In this document: positions 47,401-59,400 of the stretch, in pieces | Position numbering within the stretch: the first letter of the stretch is position 1 | Layout: each line of letters opens with the position of its first letter | NCBI GenBank assembly: GCA_944470555.2 | Contig: OX104132.1 | Span: forward strand, 8,813,755-8,877,754 | Direction of reading: 5' to 3' | Length of the DNA stretch: 64,000 nucleotides | Origin: Heterobilharzia americana | Lineage: Eukaryota > Platyhelminthes > Trematoda > Strigeidida > Schistosomatidae | Made by a program: the position numbers and the translations under genes | Notes under the pieces: model-generated | Told to the model about the DNA's origin: nothing | Seen by the model: only the letters and a program-made list of their open reading frames with translations | Database searches by the model: none

Positions 47401-50400
47401 AGCTCATCTGAACTGCGGTCAGTGGATGCGTGAGCAAAGACTACAAAGGGGCATCGGGGAGTTTCACTGTTCCTTTCAGTCCTTACTGTGCCGTTCAGCC
47501 GAACAGCTCATAGACAACTGTCATCTGAGATCCAGCCTAGTAGTGAGGTTTCTTCCCTAGTGCTTAACTACTATGCCTACATCTGAAAGACCACGAGAAC
47601 TAGCCGTCGTATCTTCAGAAACTTGAAGAGCGAATTTTGCGGATTCATCATATTACCAGGGAGAGGTTAAGTGAATAACCTGCACTTATGTCTTGTATGC
47701 ATGTCTCACAAACCCAGCACACATCCATGGCCCGAGCTGCTAGAGTTTTGGGCAGTGAAGCTTGTTGGTCGACTTGATGGAGGGTGCGGACATTGAAGGC
47801 TCCAATGTGTAATGTAAACCATGGTTTAAGGAGACCAAGGATGCTGTTCTGTGGACTTGAATCGTTATCAAAAGCTACACAGCTAGAAGAAATTAAAGTT
47901 GATGTAGATTAGAGGGTAAGGATGAGGGAGGTGGATAGTGATCTGATGGAACTTGAGGGCTGACAGAGTTGTGAAGGCGGTTGACACTTCCCGACTGCCC
48001 ACACCGTGGAAGGCTAGGTCTTCTTGAGGTACCGGAAAAAAAGGGTTGGTGCGTAATCGCAGAGCCCAGGAAACATCTGCTTGAGGCCGGTCACGTGCGG
48101 CCTTTTGGATACCATGACAATTGGCTTGTATTATGTAGTCGGACATACGTCCTGTGGTTTGGGATCATCACTAACCGCTGGTGATCTAAGCAACCACAAT
48201 GCATCATCTCTTTGTTTAGGAAATTACACCACGGAACTTGTAGCTCTCTGACTAAATTCCATGTGGGAATACCAATACACCGGATTACAAGTACATCCAG
48301 ATAATTAGTTGTGAACCGAAGAGAATGTATAGCCTGTGTTGCTGATGTAAACCAGATATCTAAAAACTATCATGATGTGTAAACTAACTTTTGTGGAACT
48401 CTACGACATTAACGTTTACTTTCAGTCCTGTGTTACAACTTACTATGTAAATCTAAATTGATTAGTAAAACTATGCTTCTCGTATCACTTGACTTCTAAC
48501 CATTGTCACACATACTCTTCATTAGATATTCACTACTCCCCATATCTCAGATTTACTATCCAATTCATAATCTATCTGATAATGATTTCCAGAATATTTA
48601 TTTTTAGTTATTTATCTATTCTTTTTTTCCAATTATTTTATTTTATAGTCACAAACAAAAAGAAGTTCATCGATGCTCATTTCTGAAATCAAATCAAACA
48701 GATAAAATTCAAATAATCAAGACTATTGATTATTCTTCTTTAAATGGTAGATTTATAATTCACTTTTTTCACTGTGATTGAGTGTGAATGAAATTTTTTA
48801 TAGTAGCATTATAAGAACACATTGTATTGTTTATTTAAGAAATATGACATATTTTTAGCCGTGCATTTTAAACAAATTGGTTAAACATTTACTTGTCAAG
48901 ATATATTCTATGATGAATGAAAGTAGAAAGAGATCAAATCAAACAAGCATGACAATATCGAATATAATAATAAAAACGAACTGATAAGATCAATATACTT
49001 TTGAAGCTAACCGTAGTAATAGATTGGAAAAGGTAAATAAGACTCCACATGCCAAGTGATGCACAATGGAAAGCTCAGTGACGCCTTTGAAGTGAAGACA
49101 GGAGTAAGACAAAGCTGCATACTATCACCGATGTTCTTCCTGATTGTGGTCGACTGGATCATGCAGCAAACTGTGAGGAGCGAGAAGAGAGGCATGAGCT
49201 AGTTGACCGATGAAAAGAGCCTAGAAGATTTGGATTTCGCCAGTGATGATGATTTATGTCTAATGTCTTGTAGGACAAACTCGAAGATCTACAGGCGAAA
49301 ACTAACAAGTTGACAGAAGAGGCAGCGAAAACGGGACTTCAAGTGAATGTAGAGAAGACAGAGGTGATGAAGATACCCGACCAACAACAAAAACAAACAC
49401 CAATCACCATCAATGGGAGAAATCTAAAGGAAGTTATCTCGTTCACCTACCGAGGCAGCATCGTTTCAACTAAAGGCGGCACAGACGGGATGTCAAAGCC
49501 AGGATGGGAAAAGCAAGACAGGCATTCCTTTATTAATCTGAAATCAGTGTGGAGATCTACTGCACTCAGCATAAAAAGCAAGATCCGGATTTTCAACACC
49601 ATTGTCAGTCAAGTCAGTGCTGCCATATGGTTCAAAAACTTGGCGCGTCACGAAAAGCATTTCCAACAAACTGCAGACATTCATCAACAGCCGCCTACGC
49701 TCGATACTTAAGATGGCGATCAGATGGCCGGAAAGAACAAGTAACAAAGAACTCTGGGAACGAACCAACCAAGAACCTATCACCCAACAAATATGCACTG
49801 GAAGAAAGTGGAGATGGATTGGGCATGCACTGAGAAGACCATTCGGGGACATCACATGTCAGGCCAGGCTAGGCCAGACCCTCGAGTAGAATCCAAAGGG
49901 GAAACGACCAGCTGGGCGTCCGATGAGAGGGTGACATGGAGATCATGTGAGGAAGAAATGAAAGCTTTTGGGCAGTCGTGGTGCCAGGTTTAAAAGACTG
50001 CAGAGAACAGAGTGGAATGGAGGCGCTGCTACTGAAACCCTATGTTCCACTAGGAACCCAAGGGTAAAATAGTAAGTGCTTCAACCAATCTAAGTATACG
50101 TTACTGATAGTTTCTGCGCAAAACTATAAGAGCTGTTTTAGTATCAATTCTATATTTTTTATCAATGATGTATTCTGTAATGAACGATGATAGATGTCTA
50201 TCACTTGGTTGTATCGATATTTGCTAATTCAGCTGTTTTTTTTAGCCGTTCGGATTCAGGTTGCGTCACTCCCAAGTGCATATCTCGATTAGTCCTTCAT
50301 ATGTATTTGTTTTAGCATACATGAACACTTGACTAACTTTGATATTTTGTCGTGGATGTTTCATCACTTGGCTTGGTAATATCTTCACGACTAACGTTGT

Positions 50401-53400
50401 TTTGAAATGAAGCATATTCTAATGTTTAGTTGATATTTTTGCTGGCTCTGTGTGTCATCCAGTCTTAAGTAGAGGAAGACATTTTTATCACACTTTGACC
50501 TTGATTTCATTCGGTCATAGTGGTGGAGAATGTTTCTTAGAGTGATTTGTTTGGGTAATTCGCAATCAGATGATGTATGGCTGTTTCTTTCCTAATGAGT
50601 TTGTAGATTGCGTCTATAACCACATGTCTGTTGATTGGAATTTCATACTTCTACAAATTCTCTAGCAACTTTTGAACCTACTGTTTGGAGGATTTCCACA
50701 TTCTTCCAGTTGTTATTATGGTTGGCTGCGTCATGTCATTTTGTATAGTAACAACTTCATAGTCCTGAGGAGTTGTTGAAGATTCTTCACTTGATTTTAG
50801 TTCATTCGAAGATGACGTACTATATTAATCACAAAACCTTATATTCATTGATAACCCGAACCTTGGCAGATCAAGTGGTGTTCGAACTCATGATCTTATT
50901 GGTTGAGAGTCAATTGCCTAAACAGTGAGCCACAGCATTCGTAGCAAGTTATAATCAATTCCGACTATTTCTTAGTGATTCATTTGTTGTGGTGTCTATG
51001 AAATTAGATCCTAATAAGGCTGACAGAGATTGAACGCTATAAGATGTAAGAGATTAGAAAATCAAATCGAAATCCATTCAGCTACCTTCTGCACACTCGT
51101 GTAGTAGGCAATCAACCACACCTATTGTGTGAGGGTCAGTGCTACTACCTAGCTTCACAAATCCCTGTAGGTGGAGTGGACTTTGAGCCCGCTACCCACC
51201 GATTGAAAGTCAACTCTGTAAAACAATGTGGCACAACTCTACAAGAAGTTATGAGAAATCACCTATAAATCTGAGTTATCACACGTCATTTCAGTTTATC
51301 GACAGGGGAAGTCAACAAAATGAAAGACAAGATCAAAAGAAATTAAATGACATAAAATACAGGAAGAAATGAAAGAGGCTGAAACGCAAGTAAAATATCC
51401 AATCATAAAGTTTCTCCCATTGATATAAGGATAAGACGTGGATGCATCTGCTTTTATGAAACCTATCCTGTGCAATACCTTTAAAGGTCTCCAAGCATCT
51501 TTATCCCCCATATGGATTAGAATAACATTCGAAGACTTCATTTATATTTATGGTGCTAATCCCAGACAGTCAGCGGTAGTTATGATAAATTGGTTGGTTG
51601 TGGCTAGCAGAAGAATCTAGGACGTCCGTTCCTTCCTATTTGGGACTCGTCAGCTGGATGTACCTGCTCCCCAGTGATGTTGTTCCCATTTGGACTCGAA
51701 CCTCGTGCCCATCGCTTTAAACGCCAAGGCGTCATCCACTATGCCACGGAGGAACGATAGCCACTTCTTGTACAACGGGTGGTAGTTATGACTATTTATT
51801 GACATACTCGTTATTCTCCGTTGTTTTGTTCGATCAAATTGTTCGACCTCTATTGGCATATGGGCACGCATACAGGACCCAAGTGTGGTTATTCACCTGA
51901 CCTCTCCTGACCAATCTGGTGAATCCGTAAAATTCACCCTTCGAGTTTCTGGAGATTCGATAGCTAGCTCTCGTGGTCTTGCAGGTGTAGGTATAGCATT
52001 AAGCACCAGGGCAGAAAACTCACTACTAGACTGGATCCCAGTTGATAGTCGCCTCTGCGCTATGAGGCTGAACGGCACAGTGAGAACTAAAAGGAATAGT
52101 GAGACTCGCCGTTGTCTCTTTGTAATCTCTGCTTACGCACCCACTGACTGTAGTTCGGATGAAGTGAAGGACGAGTTCTACCATAAACTGTCTAACCTCC
52201 TCTCGAAAGCCAAACGTTCGGACGTAGTGGTTGTTGCAGGTGACCTCAACGCACAGGTGGGTAGACTGAGTGAGGCAGAAAGGCACTTAGGTGGCACTTT
52301 CGGAATCCCAGCTGAACGTACAGATAACGGTGATCGCCTATTACAACTATGCTCAGATAACCGCCTATTTTTAGCCAGCACAAATTTCAGACATAAAGAA
52401 AGGCACTGTCTGACCTGGCGTCCACCGAGCTCGACTCAGCGATGGACACAGATAGACCACATTGCTATTAGTCATCGCTGGAGAGGATCGGTGGAAGACT
52501 GCCGCTCCTTCTGGAGTACGTGTTTGGACAGCGATCATGCGTTGGTCCGAGCACGTATATGCCTGCGTCTCAATGGACGTAGAAAAAATTTGGCAACAAA
52601 ACCACTACGAGTTCTGCTGGACAACGAAAACACCAAAGCCGTGTTCAGTGAGAAGTTGGCTAGGCAGTTATCGGAACAAAAGACTGTCACTCATCCAGAA
52701 GAAGCTTGGTGCCATCTTCAGTCTACTGTAAAAGCAGCACTGGAGACTGTAGCCGACTCCAAGATAATGGCTAAAAAGAGCCAGTGGATATCAGCAGCTT
52801 CTTCCAAACTAATGGATGCACGTGAATGCATCCCTGCAGGCTCTGAGTACAATGAAGAGCGAGCGCAACTTAAAAATAACTGACGAAAAGTCTGCGCAAC
52901 GATCGTGAACAGTGGTGGGCAGCAAAGGCTAAAGAGATGGAAAAGGCAGCGGCGATCGGTAACAGTAGACAGTTATTTAGACTTATTAAGGAGACTGGGG
53001 GGAAATGGTCAACAACAGTTAGTGAGGTTATAGCGGAGAAGGACGGATCGGCGATTCACTCGCAGGGAAGGCGACTGGGACGATGGGCAGAACACTTTGA
53101 GGAACAGTTTAACTGGCCTCCAGCCACCATTGCGCTGCCCGCTATCCAGTCGGACCCTGAATGGGACATAGAGACAGGTCCCCCAACACTAGAAGAAGTT
53201 GAGAAAGCGGTAGGTAGCCTGAAACGGGGAAGGGCAGCAGGACCAGACGGACTACCTGCTGAGGTATACAAGAATGGTGGTAGAGTTCTCTTAGTCAGGC
53301 TAACGGAAGTGTTAGCCAGTATATGGGAATCAAATACGATCCCCTCCGACTGGTCTAAGTCACTGATCATCCCAGTCTTCAAGAAAGGCGAGAAGTCCTC

Positions 53401-56400
53401 TTGTGATAACCACAGAGGAATCAGCCTGACAAACATAGTGTCTAAGATCCTAAGTTCTATAATTCTCCGACGCCTGAGTGGAGCTCGGGAACAGCAAGCC
53501 CGAGAAAACCAGGCAGGCTTTAGACCTGGCCGTGGATGTATCGACCAAATATTCACACTGCGCCAGGTCCTGGAACATAGGCATGCTTACAGACGCCCGA
53601 CAATAGCTGTATTTCTCGACCTGAAGGCGGCATTTGACTCCGTTGATCGAGAAGTCTTATGGCAGTGTCTGTCACTGAAAGGCGTGCCTAGTAAGTACAT
53701 CACCTTATTGAAAGCTCTCTACTCGAACACTTGTGGGCATGTTAGAGCCTATGGTGAGTTGTCCAGGGAGCTATACTCATCAAGTGGTGTCCGTCAAGGA
53801 TGCCCACTATCCCCATTCTTATTTAATTTTATCATAGATATTCTTATGGAGGTTTCCCTCTCGTCACCTAATTACAAAGACGTTGACCGGATCACAGGTG
53901 AATTTTCCTTAGATCTAGAATATGCAGATGACATAGTCCTGTTAGGTGAAGACGCTGACAAGATGCAGAGTCTTCTGAACACTTTGAGTGGGAATTTGAG
54001 AATGTTTGGGATGCGATTTTCACCACCCAAATGCAAATTTTTGCTCCAGGACTGGTCTTCAGCGGTACCGCGGTTAACAATAGAGAGTGAAGTGGTTGAG
54101 TGTGTTGACCACTTCACTTACCTGGGAAGTAGGATCAACCCGGTGGGTTAGTTGCCGATGAGATTTCTGCACGGATACAAAAGGCTCGATTGGCTTTTGC
54201 CAATTTGCGCCACCTATGGCGCCGCCGTGATATTCGTTTGTCTATTAAGGGTCGCGTGTACTGCACAGCAGTCCGCTCTGTTCTACTGTATGGCTGTGAA
54301 ACATGGCCATTGAAAGTGGAAGATACAAAAAGGTTCAGGTGTTTGACCACCGTTGCCTTCGTAGTATAGGACGTATTCCGTGGTGTCACCATGTGAGTAA
54401 TGCAGAAGTTAGGTGTAGAGTTTTGGGGAGAAGAGGTAAGTCAGTCGACGAGGTTGTGAACCTTCATCGACTGAGATGGTTGGGACACGTACTACGTATG
54501 CCTCGTCACACAATGTTGGCTGAGGTGGGTTCAGGCTGGAAAAAGGCCCGAGGTGGCCAGACTAAAACATGGCACCAATGTATGAAGTCTCTGACTGTTG
54601 GTTTAAGCCATGTAGGACGATGCAGACTAGGTGGTTGGGGTCCACGGGACAAGAGGAACCAGTGGTTGGAGACCCTAGGTGATATGGCTCAGAACCGAAG
54701 TCAGTGGCGCAGATGTATACACACATTATCCTCATCTTAACAACGCTATACCGAATCTCACTATTTTGTCACTCCTCTTTCCTTTCTTCTCATACTTTAT
54801 ATTTCTTTTGACTGCATTCACTTATCTTCATCCTTCACCTCACTACCTTTTTACTTGATGTGCTGATATGAGGTGTGGCAACTCGGACCGTTACGCAGTA
54901 ATGCCTGGTCCTATGTTGATAATGATGATGATGATGGCATATGGGCTGGTACGCGGATACTTCGATATTGCCTGAATGTTAATTATGATAAACTGGTTGG
55001 TTGTGGCTAGCAGAAGAATCCAGTGGTAGCTTTTCTTTCTGGATACTTTGTCGGTATATTCCTCAGTTTGTATCTCGTCTCTACCTATCGACTGTCGGAG
55101 TTGTTTGTTACACACACACACGAACTGCTGAGGAATATCAATCTCTCTCTTAGCTTAAGTAAGGCTATATTGTATGTACATAGAACAGTCTGTCTTATCT
55201 TTGACCTGTGGATACTTTGTCGCAGAGTTGATGTCATTTGTCGCATACTGATAACAAATTGTTTTACTATGGTTTAGCCGTAGTTTTCTTTTATCAAAAA
55301 AGAAACAGTAGTTTCTAGCAGATTTTGAAAGCAGAAAATTGTTAAACAGTAGTTGTTTAACACGTGCTATTGTCATTTAGTCGACCAGTGTGATATCTCT
55401 ATTTTTTAAACTCAAGATAGGAGTTTCCTTATATTATTTCGTGAAATCGACATGCATACTAAGTGACTGACATTCTGAACGTTGCCAAGGAGTTGCACAA
55501 AGCCGTACACAATGTTTTGTCGTTTATTGACATTGCGTACATTGATTGATTTAATTGACAGTTTGATACTTTATCTGCAAACAGTATGCATAATTGTGAT
55601 AGGTTTCTAGCTCTCAGTTCTTAAGTGACCAGAAGGAAAATACCACGGACTTTACTTTGAAATGGTTTTTTGGGTGAGGGAGGAGGTCATTCGCTGATGT
55701 TAAGTGTGATACGCTTCACATGTAGAAAAAAGGTGATTGCATGTCACGAATATTGTTATTTTCATAAGTAACCTTCGAAACATCGGTCATTGTAACACAA
55801 AGCTCTGTAACAACGCTGATAAAGTACTTAACTACTGTCGCTACTATAGCGTTCTTGCTAGTCATGGGGTAGTCACAAATCAAACAGGACAAGAGAATTG
55901 CTTCATGAGGCTCTTTGGTGTGCAGGTAATTAGTCAAAAGATCAGAACCAGTAGTGTTAGCATACACTGTTATAGTCTGTTTATGAACAGATTTCTACTG
56001 GAGGACAGATTAAAACGATTTATACATTGTAGTGTGTAAGTTTTATACCAGAAATTGATTTTTGATTGAACGTACAGCGAAAATCAAGACGATACACGTA
56101 AGTGGTGTTTTCCTAACACCTTTGTTGACGCAATCAAATGCTGTTTTCAGGTGACGAAGCATACACGATTAGTGTTAGACATGGTGTTTGTTGAAAATAC
56201 GTGCTACTCCAATTGAAGCCTACCCGGTTTTTTGGGATTGGTTGTGTTTCCAAGCAGTGATTAGACATCGAGTTTTCATGCATTCCAAGATCTTAGAAAC
56301 AATATTCATCAAGCAATTACTTCTTTCACCATCATAAAACATTGGTTCCTTTTCTTGGACACTAGGGCAACCAGTCATTGTAACGATATAAAAGGAACCA

Positions 56401-59400
56401 TATTTGATTCACCCACCTAAGTCTGTACTTCGTCATTCAGTCTAACGAATAATCTTAGGTAATCATCTACGGATACTTCCGACAGTATGTCAACAGGATC
56501 TTATTGTTCTAAGTTACATAACTTTTTCGACCTTAGAGACCATTGAAGGCACTTCTTCAACCTTTTATTTAACCTGCGATTGCACAGGTAAGCAAGTGAA
56601 TCGTAGCTGGAGATCAGTTGAAGTATTGCTTTATAGTACTCTCTTTATCATTCCATTTGCCTTCCTTTTGAGTGGATAACTAACCTACTTTTCAGGCTAT
56701 CATCTTATTAAACGTCTATCTAGTTGAAATAATCATCATTCATTTCTTTGATGATGATGATATACATTTACAATTAGGCAACTATTATCTTGTTTGTGTG
56801 TATATTTAGGTGCTAGGAGCTATAGAACATGTATTCATAAGCTTTCGTCACTTTGTGTGACAGAAAAATAAGACAATCGATTCTCCTTCACTCTATTACA
56901 TATTGATATCCTCATCGTATCATCTACTCCAGTTTGAACTTTTGTGATACCAAAAGTGGTATAGGAATGTTGAAAGGTTAAAATTTGGGCACTATGGTAG
57001 AGTATAATTCCATATTAATTCAATTTAGTGGTTTTTTGATTTCAAGTTGGTATTCATCACAGACTGACATCATTTGGAGAAGCATTTAAAATTTAGGAAT
57101 AACTAAATGGCTGTTCCATCCAAGTATATGACCTTTCAGCAATATGCACCCAGCCAGGTAGGTGTCGAATCCGTAACCTTCAGGTCCTGTGGCGAGGACG
57201 TTAATCATTGAACTACTGGGTTTGAATTCAATGGTGTACATTTCCCTACTTCTGCCAACTCGTGACCTTCATCTAATACCTATCCTCACTTGCGACTAAC
57301 TTCACCCACTGGTTATGATGTCTGATTATAACTTTTGGGTCATGGATATGTACTCCTAAGGATAGCGTACTAGGACTCAACAGAGCTGTCAAGTGCTCTC
57401 AGGTTTTCAATATTTCTCCAAATGATGTCGGTATCTGATAAATACCAACTTGATATTCTATTTTACATGAGTTTATTTAACATAACAAGTATAGACGCCT
57501 ACTGAAGCTGGTGTGCTTCAAGGTGCTGCACTTTCTCCTTTACTATTTTCGTTCTTTTTGCATGATTTACCTTATTCTGTTAAAACTAATTTTATTAAGT
57601 ATGCTGATGACCTGACGGTGTCTATTCCAGTTAACTCTCATTTAGATTGCTCTGAATTAAATGATTTCTCGTCTCCCATCGACCAATGGTCTCAAGTTAA
57701 ACTCTTCTAAATGTCAGATTGTTAATTTTAACCTCAAGCGTTAGCCAGACTTGTGTGAACTGTCTCATGACGCCTGTTGCAGCATTGATGGTATTTCTGC
57801 AGAAAGTAAATCGAGTGTTAACTATCTTGGATTGAGTTTTACTTCTGACCTTTGTTGGTCGTCCCATATTTTGTTGACTTGTAAAAGTATCTTTCGCCTA
57901 ACTTGTTACATAAAAAACTGAAGCCCTCTGGTATAACTCAACTTCTACTTCTGAAATTTATTAATTCCTGCATTTTACCTATTCTTCTCTATTGTTCCCC
58001 ATTGATCTGTTGCGTAGGGCTTTGAAAGTCGTCATTAGGGTGAGTGGTGTGCCTCTGGTTCAACTAATTAAACACTGTGGTTGATAGACATTTAAATCCT
58101 AGTAAGCAGGTAGTTACAGTAATTTTAACTGACACTGAGCATCCACTTCATTCACAGCTCTCCTTGAATATTCTGAGGGAAGACAGGAAGAAACTACAAA
58201 AGACTGTACGCTCGTAATGCTAAATACGAGAATTCGACTGTACCTTACCTACTATGTGAGGAAAAGAGAATTAGAACAGATATCACACATGAAATTAGTA
58301 ACAGTTAGAAATCTCATGTCAATTATTTAACTAACAACGTAAAATTTTCTCTTTTAATATTCTTTACATCACTTAAATTTTACTGGATGAGGTGTCGAGC
58401 ACAATCTATTACTCATAATCAATCACATCACGGTGATCATACAATTTAAAAACTTTTTCACTATTGATAGTAGCATTTTCCAAATATATTTCATGTGTAG
58501 TGAACCATTTCTGCTGTATGTGCTGTTAGTAACTGGACATGTATGCCGTTACTGATGCAATGCACTAATTATTACTACTTCTTATATTCTCTTTATTTGA
58601 ACAAAAGAAGTTTTAAACTTCTGTTAACCTTTTATTTCTTCCGCTTAGCTATTTCACACACGTTAACTCAAAGTAAACCGAAAGAATGCAGCACTAAACC
58701 ACTGAATGATCGTACTCGAGCTACAAAATCTAAGCTTATCCTTTTGAGAGCTAAAATGGAAGCTTTGCCCGGTGGTAAACATGCAAGAAACTTGCCAGAA
58801 TCAGAACGATTTGTTTTACGCCTCTCAATTATGCCAGATATTGTTCCCAATAATTCTATAATCTCAGCGTATTTCGGAAAGGTGATGATTATATGCCTTA
58901 TTTTTCTTTGTTTTTCTCGTTTTTTCGAATAACCTTTGTTGATTTGGTTTGACTTGTATGCTCAGATTAGTATTTATTGATTGAATACTATAATACAGCG
59001 TTTGTTTTCACCTGGAGGCTAAAGAAAACCACTACATCGGCTAGGCTAGAACTTCCTCTAATTGGACAGTTTTTGTTCACTAAACGGTATTCACTGGGTT
59101 TGAATGTCTAGAGAAACCACTGAATTACAGGTATGATTGTTTTTTCCCCCAGCTAGATCTTAGTAGATATATCACTTGATGCCGTTTGTGAGTATCATTA
59201 CTAATTTAAATCCAGCACGTGTAGTTTGCAAACACAGTCAATATCTATGTGTTATATAGATATAATTCTGAATCAGTTAACTTAAACGGAACTTAATGTA
59301 GAGAAAATAACTGAGACAATCTTCACGCAGAGAGAAAATTCAAACTTGGAAAATACTCAGTAAATACAATTAATTCGTAGGAAAATGTGTCTCCTTACAA

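Larger units (their letters stand above)
51500..51865 (-). mobile_element. SM-alpha-type hammerhead retroelement, main part (split by an RTE insertion)
   Basis: Minus-strand element whose other part is at 54,947-55,023. The monomer runs from the 5' end at 55,023 down to 54,947 and then, across the inserted LINE, from 51,865 to 51,621. This totals 322 bp, close to the roughly 330-bp unit known for SM-alpha in schistosomes. It contains a tRNA-like promoter region (51,680-51,755) and a hammerhead (51,619-51,665). Beyond the cleavage point, 51,620-51,575 repeats the monomer start (GATTCTTCTGCTAGCCACAA), i.e. the beginning of a second tandem unit, and then diverges. Confidence 0.82.
51866..54934 (+). 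mobile_element. RTE-clade LINE (SR2-like), 5'-truncated, inserted in an SM-alpha copy, intron 5
   Basis: 3,069 bp flanked by a 12-bp target-site duplication, ending in a TGATAATGATGATGATGA tail typical of the family. It starts within the endonuclease domain and encodes RT and the RTE C-terminal region. The frame is broken by single-base shifts near 52,875, 54,145 and 54,330. It is the best preserved LINE in the window and lies in gene sense. Confidence 0.9.

Noticed and set aside
50250..50320. Candidate ZFAND1 exon after the acceptor TTTTTTTTAG
   Set aside because: It lacks the H-x5-H-x-C ligands required after Cys82. The segment at 48,649-48,746 has them with correct phases on both sides.
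51680..51760. A functional tRNA gene
   Set aside because: A- and B-box-like sequences are present, but no closed acceptor stem was found and the sequence continues into the ribozyme repeat.
55737..56039. 100-codon plus-strand open frame in intron 5
   Set aside because: No recognisable domain, no splice partners in phase, and the surrounding DNA is intron-like.
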